From Candidatus Nanopelagicaceae bacterium (lineage in GTDB: Bacteria; Actinomycetota; Actinomycetes; Nanopelagicales; Nanopelagicaceae): DNA of 42,655 bases. The DNA is taken from assembly GCA_018882735.1 (NCBI GenBank), contig VERH01000007.1, forward strand, positions 1 through 42,655. The letters run 5' to 3'. The notes beneath the pieces were generated by a model. The model did no database searches. It was given only the letters and a program-made list of their open reading frames with translations, and had not been told where the DNA came from. The position numbers were made by a program, and so were the translations under genes. The first letter of the stretch is position 1, and every line of letters starts with the position of its first letter. Positions 9,803-17,980 of the stretch are shown here, in pieces.

Positions 9803-10426
9803 GTGAATTCAAAGCGAAATGAAGTCTCTCTCTATCTAACGCCTAGATACATTCTTGGGCTGATCTTGATACTTGCCTCATTTACTTCTGCTTATCTGAT
9901 TAGCAAAGCAAGTGATAAGACCATCATGGTTTGGGCATCGACTGTCGACCTTGCCCCAGGTGAAGTCCTAACCGATTCTGATCTAACTAAAGTACGGGTC
10001 CGACTATTGGATAACCCAGAGCAATACCTAAGTTCTAATAACTCAATTACTGGTGCTTCGGTTCTACGTTCTATCGGCGCGGCTGAGTTGATCCCAAGTT
10101 TTGCAATCTCAAGTGAAGCTAGCCCTGACCTTCAAGTCGTCCCGATCTCAATACCAAGAGAATGGGCGCCACTCGAGCTTAGAAGCGGAGCAATCGTGGA
10201 TGTCTACGCAATCCCCAATCGGAGTATGGAAATTATGGGAGATTCTCGGAATCAAAGTAGATTGGTTTTAAGCGCGGTGGCCATAGATAGCATCGATTCC
10301 ACTTCGCGAGATCTTGGTGGGCGAATTGGGATCTCACTACTTATCCCAGACATTGAAGTACCAGACTTGATTTCGGCAATCAATAGCAATGAGTTTCTCT
10401 TAGTCCGAAGGGCGCTAACTAACTAG
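9803..10426 (+). CDS. SAF domain-containing membrane protein (CpaB/RcpC-like)
   Basis: With a GTG start at 9803 the product has 207 residues. A short basic N-terminus precedes one membrane helix (about 15-34), then a SAF domain at about 40-105 with APGEVLTDSDL-type sequence, and a C-terminal domain resembling the CpaB/RcpC region (about 115-200). In Tad/Flp pilus systems CpaB-like proteins sit in the periplasm and support pilus assembly. An upstream in-frame GTG at 9755 would add 16 residues unlike any SAF leader, so I prefer 9803; AAGG upstream is a weak ribosome site. It is followed after 10 nt by a TadZ/CpaE-like gene, a typical Tad pairing, but no tadA, tadB or tadC genes are in the window. 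Role therefore uncertain. Confidence 0.75.
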   Translation: MNSKRNEVSLYLTPRYILGLILILASFTSAYLISKASDKTIMVWASTVDLAPGEVLTDSDLTKVRVRLLDNPEQYLSSNNSITGASVLRSIGAAELIPSFAISSEASPDLQVVPISIPREWAPLELRSGAIVDVYAIPNRSMEIMGDSRNQSRLVLSAVAIDSIDSTSRDLGGRIGISLLIPDIEVPDLISAINSNEFLLVRRALTN

Positions 10427-10436
10427 CTAGGAATTT

Positions 10437-11432
10437 ATGAAAATTGGAATCATTACTTGGCTGGAGAGCGCAGAATTTGAAGATGTTGTACTCCAAGCTT
10501 TACTTACCGAAGGAATTAGCAGAGTTGAGTTGGAGTATCGCGCTCTCTCAATAGATTCGTTAATTGAATTCCTAGTAGATAAACCGACCACCGACTCTAG
10601 ATTCATACTTATTCACGACGGAGATGAAATCTCTTCTGCTTTAGAGCGAGAGTTGAGAAGGTTCCCTGGCGCTATTCGAATGGCCATCCAACCGGTCATT
10701 GGTGATGTGACCGTAGAGATAGAGCGAATCGTCAATCGTGCGCTTCGAGAGTTTGAAAGTATTCCAGTCCCCAGAAAATCCGTAGCACGTCAAGAAAATC
10801 TGGTTGTGGTGACTGGCAGTACTGGCGCTCCGGGTACCACAACCATAACTTTGAATCTTGGTAATGAGCTTGCCCGATCAAAACCGGTAGAGATGATTGA
10901 CCTTCATCCAAACCGTAGGGATCTGGCTTTCCTATTAGGCGCCAAGCGAAGTAGCGAGAGCGTTCGGCTATCAGACCAGCTCTCGATTTCTGGTGAACTG
11001 AGTGAAGCAAGCAGCGCCATCCAACTAGTGGATGCCGGTCCGATTCCGAATTTAGAGAGCGCTTTCTCAGATAGACGAGAACCCGCGCGGCGCTATGTGG
11101 ATCTCTTGGAACGGGCCGAAAAAATCATTTTTCTTATGACCCCAGATAACAATCACATGTTTGAACTCGAATCAATTATTGCCTCCCTTGATGCCGGACG
11201 AATAAAGGCGCGAGCTACTTTCATTCTCAATCAGATGGGCAATACTCGCCGAGAGCGTTCTATCCAGAAACGCTTTAGCGCTCGAGTTGGTAAATACGAC
11301 TCCCAACTCATGCCATTTGATAGAGACTCGCTCGATCGCGCCAAGAGCGCCTACTCCGCGCTATTGGATGTTGCGCCACGTTCAAAGTTACGGAAATCAA
11401 TTGGGGAAGTCGCGAGCCGGCTACTTGAGTAA
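10437..11432 (+). CDS. TadZ/CpaE-like MinD/ParA-family protein with degenerate P-loop
   Basis: A 331-residue protein with an N-terminal receiver-like region (about 1-110) and a MinD/ParA-like fold from about 120 on. The P-loop position reads TGSTGAPGTTT (126-136), where the canonical pattern is KGGxGKTT: both the signature lysine and the P-loop lysine are replaced by threonine (129 and 134). A VDAG motif and the FILNQMG segment match later MinD/CpaE blocks. TadZ/CpaE proteins place pilus or secretion complexes at poles and often have atypical Walker A motifs; Ssd-type septum proteins are another actinobacterial relative. It is probably co-transcribed with the SAF gene (10-nt gap) and the downstream kinase (9-nt gap). 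ATP hydrolysis is doubtful. Confidence 0.75.
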   Translation: MKIGIITWLESAEFEDVVLQALLTEGISRVELEYRALSIDSLIEFLVDKPTTDSRFILIHDGDEISSALERELRRFPGAIRMAIQPVIGDVTVEIERIVNRALREFESIPVPRKSVARQENLVVVTGSTGAPGTTTITLNLGNELARSKPVEMIDLHPNRRDLAFLLGAKRSSESVRLSDQLSISGELSEASSAIQLVDAGPIPNLESAFSDRREPARRYVDLLERAEKIIFLMTPDNNHMFELESIIASLDAGRIKARATFILNQMGNTRRERSIQKRFSARVGKYDSQLMPFDRDSLDRAKSAYSALLDVAPRSKLRKSIGEVASRLLE

Positions 11433-11441
11433 CCTTCACTC

Positions 11442-12899
11442 ATGCCATTTAGGAATCTACCGGGTGCATCCACGCTCACGAGCGATGAGTTTGGTCGCCT
11501 CTCTGATCTAATCGCAGAATGGCAACTACTAGCAGATCTCTCCTTTGCCGATTTAATTCTCTGGGTTCCCAAACATGATGAGCAAGGTTTCATCGCAGTC
11601 GCACAGATAAGACCAATGACCGCCGCAACTGTCTTCGCTACCGACATCGTCGGTACGAATATTTCTCTTGGAGAGCAACCAAACATCGAAGGCGCATTCG
11701 CAACTGGAAATATTATTCGCGACTTAGAACCGACCAATATCGGTGAGTTCACAGTTAAGGAAGAGATCATCCCCGTCAAATTTGGCGGAAAGTCAATCGC
11801 CGTGATTACTCGCCATAGAAATATTGAGACGATGCGAACCCCATCAAGGTTGGAGCTAAATTATCGTGAGATTGCAAATCACATCTATCGAATGGTGGCT
11901 GAGGGCAACTTTCCAATTCAAGGAAGTGTTTATCGCTCTGAGACAGCGCCGCGAGCTGGCGATGGATTAGTTAGGTTGGATGTTGATGGCCGGATAACTT
12001 TCGCAAGTCCAAACGCGCGAAGTGCCTTCGGTCGAATTGGTTGGGTTAAGGATATGGATGGCCAACACTTTGGTGAGATTCTCGATCAACTCGCAGTACC
12101 AATTCGAGGACGAGAGCCGCGCGAAGAGAGTTGGCGAGTTGTAATGAGCGGTCGATCGCTTAGGCGTGATGAGTTTGAGAACTCAGATGGAGTTATCGAT
12201 CTCCTTGCGATTCCACTTACCGAGTCGGAGATTCGAATTGGCGCAGTAGTACTTGTTCATAACGTTACTGAGTTGAGGCGCCGAGATCGCGCTCTAGTAA
12301 GTAAAGATGCAACTATTCGGGAGATCCATCATCGGGTAAAGAACAATCTACAAGCTGTTTCTGCCTTACTTAGACTGCAATCCCGACGGACCGAGGATGG
12401 TCTAGCGCGCTCTGCTATCGAAGAGGCCATTAGGCGCATCGCATCAATTGCCCATGTTCATGAAACTTTATCCACGAGCTCACAAGATAGCGTTCAATTT
12501 GATGAAGTCGTGGTCAAATTACTAAATAGCGCGTTAGAGCTAAGCCCCAGGCCAGCCGAGATAAAGATCAACAAAAGCGGCGACTTTGGCTTAGTTCCCT
12601 CCCTAATTGCAACGCCACTTGCTCTAGTGCTTACCGAGTTAATCCAGAACGCGCTCGAACATGGATTAAATGAGCGGGGAAGTAAGTTAGAAGTTCAAGT
12701 AGTAAGGAGAGAGAACCGATTTAAAATATCGGTTGTAGATGATGGAGCGGGATTAAGTTCTGATTTTGATCCAACAAAGAGCTCTAGCCTTGGCCTTGAG
12801 ATAGTTAGAACTTTGACAGATAACGAACTATCAGGTGAGTTGAGATTTAACAGATTAAACCCTGGAACTGAAGCCCAAATTGAATTTGAGCTCCACTAG
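11442..12899 (+). CDS. pdtaS: PdtaS-like sensor histidine kinase (GAF-PAS-HisKA_2)
   Basis: Soluble histidine kinase of 485 residues with no membrane segment. Segments in order: GAF-like domain (about 20-150), PAS domain (about 172-275), a HisKA_2 phosphotransfer region with EIHHRVKNNLQ (294-304), and an HATPase_c domain with N box ELIQNALEHG and G1 VDDGAGL. The layout and the RVKNNLQ...LLRLQSRR pattern match M. tuberculosis PdtaS (Rv3220c), which phosphorylates PdtaR, an ANTAR antiterminator. As in M. tuberculosis, it lies beside whiB1. No pdtaR-like gene is in the window. A 3-nt gap separates its stop from the convergent whiB stop. Confidence 0.88.
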   Translation: MPFRNLPGASTLTSDEFGRLSDLIAEWQLLADLSFADLILWVPKHDEQGFIAVAQIRPMTAATVFATDIVGTNISLGEQPNIEGAFATGNIIRDLEPTNIGEFTVKEEIIPVKFGGKSIAVITRHRNIETMRTPSRLELNYREIANHIYRMVAEGNFPIQGSVYRSETAPRAGDGLVRLDVDGRITFASPNARSAFGRIGWVKDMDGQHFGEILDQLAVPIRGREPREESWRVVMSGRSLRRDEFENSDGVIDLLAIPLTESEIRIGAVVLVHNVTELRRRDRALVSKDATIREIHHRVKNNLQAVSALLRLQSRRTEDGLARSAIEEAIRRIASIAHVHETLSTSSQDSVQFDEVVVKLLNSALELSPRPAEIKINKSGDFGLVPSLIATPLALVLTELIQNALEHGLNERGSKLEVQVVRRENRFKISVVDDGAGLSSDFDPTKSSSLGLEIVRTLTDNELSGELRFNRLNPGTEAQIEFELH

Positions 12900-12902
12900 T
12901 AC

Positions 12903-13193
12903 TTAAGAAATCTGGTTCTGGTTCTCCAGCATTCTGGCGCGATGACGTGCAGCGCGGCGTTTCATTGCGCGGCGCTCATCTTCAGATAACCCACCCCAAA
13001 CTCCAGAATCTTGCCCAGATTCAAGCGCCCATTGCAGACATGCTTCGCGCACATCGCACTTCACGCAGACTTTCTTAGCCTCTTCGATTTGGGCAATTGC
13101 TGGGCCGGTATTTCCAACAGGGAAGAAGAGTTCTGGGTCGACGTGGCGACAGGCGGCGCGATGGCGCCAATCCATATTCATATCCGCCGACAT
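12903..13193 (-). CDS. whiB1: WhiB-family iron-sulfur transcription factor (WhiB1-like)
   Basis: Small [4Fe-4S]-binding regulator of 96 residues. It has the four WhiB cysteines (Cys15 in AACRH, the CVKC pair, and Cys in EACLQW), the GVWGG turn before SEDERR, and a basic C-terminal tail for DNA contact. Close similarity to M. tuberculosis WhiB1 begins at MDWRH, so the true start may be the internal ATG six codons in, but GAGAGG about 7 nt before the first ATG favours 13193. WhiB1 binds sigma factor domain 4 and responds to nitric oxide through its cluster. The gene converges with the pdtaS-like gene. Confidence 0.93.
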   Translation of the reverse strand: MSADMNMDWRHRAACRHVDPELFFPVGNTGPAIAQIEEAKKVCVKCDVREACLQWALESGQDSGVWGGLSEDERRAMKRRAARHRARMLENQNQIS

Positions 13194-13284
13194 CTAACGA
13201 CCTCTCTTCTGATAGTGCCTCTAATAATGACCGCGCAGGAATAAGCCAGAACGTAATCGAGCTGTTCTTCCCGAGTGGGTGAGA

Positions 13285-13296
13285 AGAGAATTCTCT
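13285..13296. repeat. 12-bp perfect palindrome upstream of whiB1
   Basis: AGAGAATTCTCT lies about 90 bp upstream of the whiB1 start, between whiB1 and tRNA-Arg. It might be an operator for whiB1. The rest of the interval 13194-13349 shows no coding potential and no clear terminator. Confidence 0.3.
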
Positions 13297-13349
13297 CGCG
13301 TTATGCCTCGATACTCAATAGTCTCGAAAGGTGAGTTATCGCTCAGTTG

Positions 13350-13421
13350 CGCCCCCGACAGGATTCGAACCTGTGCACCTGCCTCCGGAGGGCAGTGCTC
13401 TATCCCCTGAGCTACGGGGGC
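13350..13421 (-). tRNA. tRNA-Arg (anticodon CCG)
   Basis: The minus strand folds into a full cloverleaf of 72 nt: acceptor stem GCCCCCG/CGGGGGC, D arm GCTC..GAGC, anticodon stem CTGCC/GGCAG with loop CTCCGGA, and T arm ACAGG-TTCGAAT-CCTGT. The anticodon is CCG, which reads the arginine codon CGG. The discriminator base is G. The 3' CCA is not encoded (the next bases are CAA), so it must be added after transcription. No intron, and all stems are paired. Confidence 0.97.
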
Positions 13422-13464
13422 TTTTGATAAGGCTATCAGTCAAATCTCATGCCAAGATGTGGGG

Positions 13465-13998
13465 ATGAGCGAGATTTCTATTCAGAAAGCATATTTCGCA
13501 ACTGGTTGCTTCTGGGGCGCAGAACGGCGCTTTTGGAAACTCGATGGCGTTATCTCAACTTCTGTTGGTTACATGGGTGGCAAGAGACCAAATCCTTCTT
13601 ACGAGCAAGTCTGCACCGGAACTACAAATCATGCGGAGACTGTCGAAGTAATTTTTGATCCCACAAAGATTACTTATGAACGGTTACTAGAAGAGTTTTG
13701 GACTATGCATGATCCAACCTCGCTAAACCGCCAAGGTGGCGATATTGGAACTCAATATCGAAGCGCTATCTTCATAACAAATGATGAACAGATGATTAGC
13801 GCCGTAAATACTCGCGAGCTATACAACGATGTTTTGAAAGCCCAAGGCTTCGGCGAAATCGTCACCGAGATTCAAGAAGCGGCGCCTCACATTTATTGGC
13901 CGGCGGAGGAGTATCACCAGCGTTATCTCGAGAAAAACCCGAATGGCTATGACTGCCATTCAACGACTGGCGTTGCCTTCCCGAAAGTTAAGAGCTGA
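13465..13998 (+). CDS. msrA: Peptide methionine-S-sulfoxide reductase MsrA
   Basis: Reduces the S-epimer of methionine sulfoxide in proteins, using thioredoxin. The 177-residue product has the catalytic GCFWGAE motif at the N-terminus (Cys15), the central GYMGG and HAETVEV blocks, and SLNRQGGDIGTQYRS. A cysteine near the C-terminus (YDCHSTTG) is a candidate resolving residue. I chose the ATG at 13465 over the GTG two codons upstream because the core begins right after it. The msrB start lies 1 nt beyond the stop, so the two are an operon that repairs both sulfoxide epimers. Confidence 0.96.
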   Translation: MSEISIQKAYFATGCFWGAERRFWKLDGVISTSVGYMGGKRPNPSYEQVCTGTTNHAETVEVIFDPTKITYERLLEEFWTMHDPTSLNRQGGDIGTQYRSAIFITNDEQMISAVNTRELYNDVLKAQGFGEIVTEIQEAAPHIYWPAEEYHQRYLEKNPNGYDCHSTTGVAFPKVKS

Positions 13999-13999
13999 A

Positions 14000-14452
14000 A
14001 TGGAGCCGGGCTCAATCCTTCCGAAAATTAACCCATTAACTGGTAAGCCTTTTGAAATACAACTTGATGATTCGAAATTAGAGAGCCAACTAGATCCACT
14101 TTCATTTGATGTGCTCCGTAAGGCTGGTACTGAAGTTGCATTCACTGGAAAGTATTATGAGAGTGAAACTATTGGTGTTTATGAATGTAAAGCTTGTGGG
14201 GCTGAACTTTTCAGAAGTGAAGAGAAGTTTCATTCTGGTTGTGGCTGGCCATCTTTTTATGCGCCGAAAGAGGGTGATGCCGTAATACTCCTAGAAGATC
14301 GATCACTTGCGCCGCGCATCCGTACTGAAGTGCGATGTGCAAAGTGTGGTTCCCATCTGGGCCATGTTTTTGAAGGAGAGGGCTACGCAGTACCAACTGA
14401 TCAACGTTGGTGCATCAATTCTGTTGCCTTAGTTCTCAAACCTCGCAGCTAA
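14000..14452 (+). CDS. msrB: Peptide methionine-R-sulfoxide reductase MsrB
   Basis: Reduces the R-epimer of protein methionine sulfoxide. The 150-residue product has the zinc site (Cys63/Cys66 in CKAC and Cys113/Cys116 in CAKC), the HSGCGWPSF block, GHVFEGEG, and the catalytic cysteine Cys138 in RWCINSVAL. Longer in-frame starts lie inside msrA and would add a leader without family similarity, so ATG 14000 is preferred. It follows msrA after a single base and faces the DNA glycosylase gene, whose stop is 9 nt away. Confidence 0.96.
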   Translation: MEPGSILPKINPLTGKPFEIQLDDSKLESQLDPLSFDVLRKAGTEVAFTGKYYESETIGVYECKACGAELFRSEEKFHSGCGWPSFYAPKEGDAVILLEDRSLAPRIRTEVRCAKCGSHLGHVFEGEGYAVPTDQRWCINSVALVLKPRS

Positions 14453-14461
14453 TTCCATGAA

Positions 14462-15085
14462 CTAGTAGAGCGAGTGTGCTCGCCAGCAATACCAGGCAAG
14501 ATGGCTTCGATGCGGAGCAAACTTAGCGCCGCGCTCTTCTAACTCATCTACCTCAATCTCTCGCTTCATTCTGTAGAGCTTCTCCCACCCCCGCCTAACT
14601 CCAAGGTCCCCAGTCGGCCAAACATCAAGCCTTCCCAATTGAAAGATCAGGAACATCTCAACGGTCCAGCGACCGATGCCATAAAGCGGACGTAGTGAAT
14701 CCATGATCTCCTCATCACTCTTCCTATTGAGCGAGCGAATTCGAAGTTCCCCTTCCGCTACAACTTGAGCCAACTCCAATATGGCGCGCGCCTTTGCCGC
14801 AGAGCAGCCAGCGCTGCGCAGTTTTGCTGGCGTGAGTTCGGCGATCCGAACCGGATCTAACCTTCCTCCAGAAGCGCTCGTAACCCGATCGGTGATTGTG
14901 GCGGCTGCTTTTACCGAGAGTTGTTGACCCAGGATTGATTCAGCCAGAGCTTGAAAGTTCGAAATCCTTGACGGCTTTACTCCAATAGGAGCTGGCCCGA
15001 ACTTTGAGACTACTTCTCGAAACCGAGGCTCGATGCGAACGATTCGACGGGCAATCGCCTGAGAATTTTCAGCGGTAATGCCCAT
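14462..15085 (-). CDS. DNA-3-methyladenine glycosylase II-like (HhH-GPD)
   Basis: Base-excision repair glycosylase of 207 residues. It contains the HhH-GPD fold: an ESILGQQLSVKAA helix (about 49-61), the helix-hairpin-helix LRPLYGIGRWTVE (131-143) and the catalytic aspartate Asp160 in WPTGDLGVRRG. Family members remove alkylated purines such as 3-methyladenine. It lacks the N-terminal AlkA domain and the methyltransferase fusion found in actinobacterial AdaA/AlkA proteins, and it has no iron-sulfur cysteines, which argues against EndoIII or MutY. A TAGGGT box sits 6 nt before its ATG. Confidence 0.87.
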   Translation of the reverse strand: MGITAENSQAIARRIVRIEPRFREVVSKFGPAPIGVKPSRISNFQALAESILGQQLSVKAAATITDRVTSASGGRLDPVRIAELTPAKLRSAGCSAAKARAILELAQVVAEGELRIRSLNRKSDEEIMDSLRPLYGIGRWTVEMFLIFQLGRLDVWPTGDLGVRRGWEKLYRMKREIEVDELEERGAKFAPHRSHLAWYCWRAHSLY

Positions 15086-15091
15086 GTCACG

Positions 15092-15097
15092 ACCCTA
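15092..15097 (-). promoter_or_regulatory. Putative leaderless -10 box for the DNA glycosylase gene
   Basis: On the minus strand TAGGGT (a TANNNT hexamer) ends 6 nt before the ATG at 15085. No ribosome-binding site lies between. A -35 at normal spacing was not found. Confidence 0.35.
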
Positions 15098-15133
15098 ACA
15101 GCCGTTATATCGGGGGCTAGGCAAATTGAGCTC

Positions 15134-15169
15134 TTACAGTTATTTTTCGCCCTTACAGTTTTTTACAGT
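15134..15169. repeat. Three direct TTACAGT heptamers upstream of the LacI-family gene
   Basis: TTACAGT occurs at 15134, 15153 and 15163, giving start-to-start spacings of 19 and 10 bp, about two turns and one turn of the helix. They lie in the divergent gap between the glycosylase and lacI-family genes. The near-helical phasing suggests a multi-site DNA-binding element; direct repeats are more typical of OmpR-type regulators than of LacI proteins. AGGAG at 15193-15197 is the ribosome site for the GTG at 15206. Confidence 0.5.
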
Positions 15170-15205
15170 CCCAAGATTTACATTTCCAGTTTAGGAGCCG
15201 AAAGA

Positions 15206-16240
15206 GTGTCAATTGGTTCAAAGTCGATAGGCATAAAGGAAGTCGCTGCCGAAGCCGGAGTCTCAATCGCGACTGTCTCGCGCGCACTTCGAGGAATGCA
15301 CCATGTAAATCCCGAAACTCGCCGGAAGATTCTCGATGCAGCTGAAAAGCTGAACTATCCAATCCCACAAGCAAATGCCAAGGCGCTTTTTGGTCGAACC
15401 AATTCGGTAGGCGTTGTTGCTCCCTATATTTCTCGTTGGTATTTCGCTCAAGTAATTAGCGGTGCTGAACAGGCGCTCCGCGAGGCTGGTCTTGATCTAC
15501 TTCTCTACAACTTCTCACAACTAAAAGGTCGCGAACGGTTATTCCAACACCAATTACTTAAAGGTCGAGTAGATGCCTTGATAGTAATTAGCCTTCCGCC
15601 AACTGAAGAAGAGTTTGAATCTATGTTGAGCTTAGGGATTCCAATTGCACTTGTTGGAATGCATCACGAGCGCTGTGCCAGCGTTGCGATTGATGATGTT
15701 GCTGGAGCACGCACTGCAACACAACATTTAGTCAATCTCGGTCACAAGAAGATTGGCTTACTTGCAGGACGCCCTGATGATCCATTCGGGTTTAGCGTCC
15801 CACAAGATCGCCGTCGTGGATTTATGCAGGTCCTTGCCGAGAATGGTTTGGAGTGGGTTCCATCGCGCGAGGTCTATGGTGACTTCACAATGCATGGCGC
15901 AAGTAGAGCTATGGATGATCTTCTTGCTCGTCCGAATCGTCCGACCGCAATATTTGCGCTCTCTGATGAGATGGCACTCGGAGCGCTACAGGCAATTAAG
16001 CGAAATGGTTTGAAAGTTCCTGATGACATCTCAATCATTGGTTTTGATGGCCATGAAATGGCCGAATTCTCTGATCTCACAACGATTGAACAGCCGGTTC
16101 CACTTATGGGTGAGATGGCTGCTTGGTCAATCATGGAGCGGCTAAAGTCGCCACGAAGCGAACCACACTCACTCACGATGCCAACCACACTTGTTGTCCG
16201 TAACTCCACGAGACGAATAAACCCCGACGAACAACAATGA
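15206..16240 (+). CDS. LacI-family transcriptional regulator
   Basis: A 344-residue repressor-type protein. The N-terminal helix-turn-helix is at about 10-31 (IKEVAAEAGVSIATVSRAL) with a hinge helix ending near 60, followed by a periplasmic-binding-protein-like effector domain that ends with FDGHEMAEFSDLTTIEQP. GTG start at 15206 with AGGAG 8 nt upstream. The gene overlaps the alpha-glucosidase start by 4 nt (ATGA), so it is the first gene of the sugar operon and most likely regulates it, with an alpha-glucoside or a derivative as inducer (inference). Confidence 0.93.
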   Translation: MSIGSKSIGIKEVAAEAGVSIATVSRALRGMHHVNPETRRKILDAAEKLNYPIPQANAKALFGRTNSVGVVAPYISRWYFAQVISGAEQALREAGLDLLLYNFSQLKGRERLFQHQLLKGRVDALIVISLPPTEEEFESMLSLGIPIALVGMHHERCASVAIDDVAGARTATQHLVNLGHKKIGLLAGRPDDPFGFSVPQDRRRGFMQVLAENGLEWVPSREVYGDFTMHGASRAMDDLLARPNRPTAIFALSDEMALGALQAIKRNGLKVPDDISIIGFDGHEMAEFSDLTTIEQPVPLMGEMAAWSIMERLKSPRSEPHSLTMPTTLVVRNSTRRINPDEQQ

Positions 16241-17886
16241 CCATGATGTCATGGTGGCCCAATAGCGCCATCTACCAGGTATATCCGCGCTCATTTCAAG
16301 ATAGCAATGGCGATGGCGAAGGTGACCTCAAGGGCGTATTAGCAAGAATCGATTACCTAAAATCTCTCGGAGTAGATGCGATCTGGTTGAGTCCGTTCTA
16401 TAAATCTCCGAATAAAGATGGTGGCTACGACGTTGCCGATCCACGCGATGTTGATCCTAGATTTGGAAATTTAAGTGATGCAGAGGCGTTGATTGATGGC
16501 GCTCATAAAGTTGGCTTGAAGATCATCGTTGACATTGTTCCGAATCACTTCTCCACCGAACACAATTGGTTTAAAGCTGCCTTGAATTCCCCCAAAGGCT
16601 CACCGGAGCGAGCGCGTTTTCATTTTTATGATGGTCGAGGCGCAACCGGTGAGATTCCGCCAAATAATTGGAATTCGATCTTTGGTGGACCGGCATGGAG
16701 TCGCATCACTGAAAAAGATGGAACTGCCGGCCAGTGGTATCTACATTTGTTTGATTCAACCCAAGCAGATTTGAATTGGGAAAACCAAGAAGTGCGGAAG
16801 GACTTTGAGGAAACGCTTCGATTCTGGCTTGATCTGGGCGCTGATGGTTTTCGAATCGATGTGGCACATGGTCTAGCCAAAGATGAGATTTTGAAAGATC
16901 ATCCAGATCCAGAAGCGTTGACCAGGGCGCTCCGCCTTGATGTCACAGATATGCCCGATCAGCAACGTTCCGAACTACTAAGTGATGTTCCCTTCTTTGA
17001 TCGCGAAGGCGTTCATGAGATTTATCGCGACTGGCGAAAAATTTTTGATTCATATTCGGGGGAGCGAATCTCGGTAGCTGAAGCGTGGGTTCATCCAAGT
17101 TCTCGCGCAGCTCGTTATGTGCGAAGTGATGAACTACATCAGATTTTCAACTTTGACTTCCTAGTTGCACCTTGGAGCGCTACCACCTTGATTCCCGCAA
17201 TCAAGCGGACCCTTTTGGAAGTTGCTGCTGTATCTGCGCCACCAACATGGGTGCTCTCGAATCATGATTCGCCGCGATTAGTCACAAGACTTGGCGGTGG
17301 TGAAACTGGAGAGTGGCGCGCCAGAGCCTTTGCGCTATTAACTCATGCACTTCCTGGCGGTATTTACATATTTCAAGGTGAAGAGTTGGGGCTTGCCGAT
17401 GGCGAGCTATCCGACGAAGTTAGACAAGATCCGATCTTCTTTCGCACTAATGGGAAAGATAAAGGGCGCGATGGCGCGCGGATCCCCCTCCCTTGGGATA
17501 GTTCTAATAACTTGGGTTTCACTACTGGAAAGCCTTGGCTACCAATACCTACTCATTGGAGTTCCAAGTGCGTTACTTTGCAAGATAATGAAAGAGATAG
17601 TTCACTTAATTTTTATCGCGAAAGTTTGCGGATTCGAAGTGAGCACCCAGCCCTTAAGAGTTCTAGCGATTATGAAGTCAAATGGTTAAAGGCTCCGGAC
17701 GGTGTGATTGCTTTTGAGCGACGCCCTGGATTTGCGCTCTTCGCCAACACAACGTTAGGAACTATAGAAGTTGAAGTACCCACCGGATTTGAACTTCTAT
17801 TCAGTTCGAAGCCTGCGGTGGCCATTAACGAAGGGCGCCTCGCCCTCCCCGGGGACACGACCTGCTGGCTTACCGCTCTCGAGTAA
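16237..17886 (+). CDS. Alpha-glucosidase, GH13 family
   Basis: Cytoplasmic glycoside hydrolase of 549 residues with no signal peptide. The (beta/alpha)8 GH13 motifs are all present: DIVPNH (99-104), nucleophile Asp208 in GFRIDVAHG, acid/base Glu282 in VAEAW, and Asp344 in SNHDSPR. The IYQVYPRSFQD opening and overall size match oligo-1,6-glucosidase/alpha-glucosidase enzymes (AglA/MalL type) that hydrolyse maltose, isomaltose, sucrose isomers or trehalose-like sugars; the exact linkage cannot be told. Its start overlaps the LacI gene stop, and the transport genes follow, so it should digest the imported sugar. Confidence 0.94.
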   Translation: MTMMSWWPNSAIYQVYPRSFQDSNGDGEGDLKGVLARIDYLKSLGVDAIWLSPFYKSPNKDGGYDVADPRDVDPRFGNLSDAEALIDGAHKVGLKIIVDIVPNHFSTEHNWFKAALNSPKGSPERARFHFYDGRGATGEIPPNNWNSIFGGPAWSRITEKDGTAGQWYLHLFDSTQADLNWENQEVRKDFEETLRFWLDLGADGFRIDVAHGLAKDEILKDHPDPEALTRALRLDVTDMPDQQRSELLSDVPFFDREGVHEIYRDWRKIFDSYSGERISVAEAWVHPSSRAARYVRSDELHQIFNFDFLVAPWSATTLIPAIKRTLLEVAAVSAPPTWVLSNHDSPRLVTRLGGGETGEWRARAFALLTHALPGGIYIFQGEELGLADGELSDEVRQDPIFFRTNGKDKGRDGARIPLPWDSSNNLGFTTGKPWLPIPTHWSSKCVTLQDNERDSSLNFYRESLRIRSEHPALKSSSDYEVKWLKAPDGVIAFERRPGFALFANTTLGTIEVEVPTGFELLFSSKPAVAINEGRLALPGDTTCWLTALE

Positions 17887-17980
17887 AAGTATTGAAATAA
17901 CAGAACCGTTAGCGGTTTTCAGAGTTTTTTCATGGCGCGATGGGTTGCCCTGGCGGGCGCAAAGGAGAAAACTGCGGTCA

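Noticed and set aside
13194-13349. Possible small gene or ncRNA between whiB1 and tRNA-Arg
   Set aside because: Frames there share bases with the whiB1 leader and have no ribosome site; only a 12-bp palindrome stands out, and a structured RNA is not evident.
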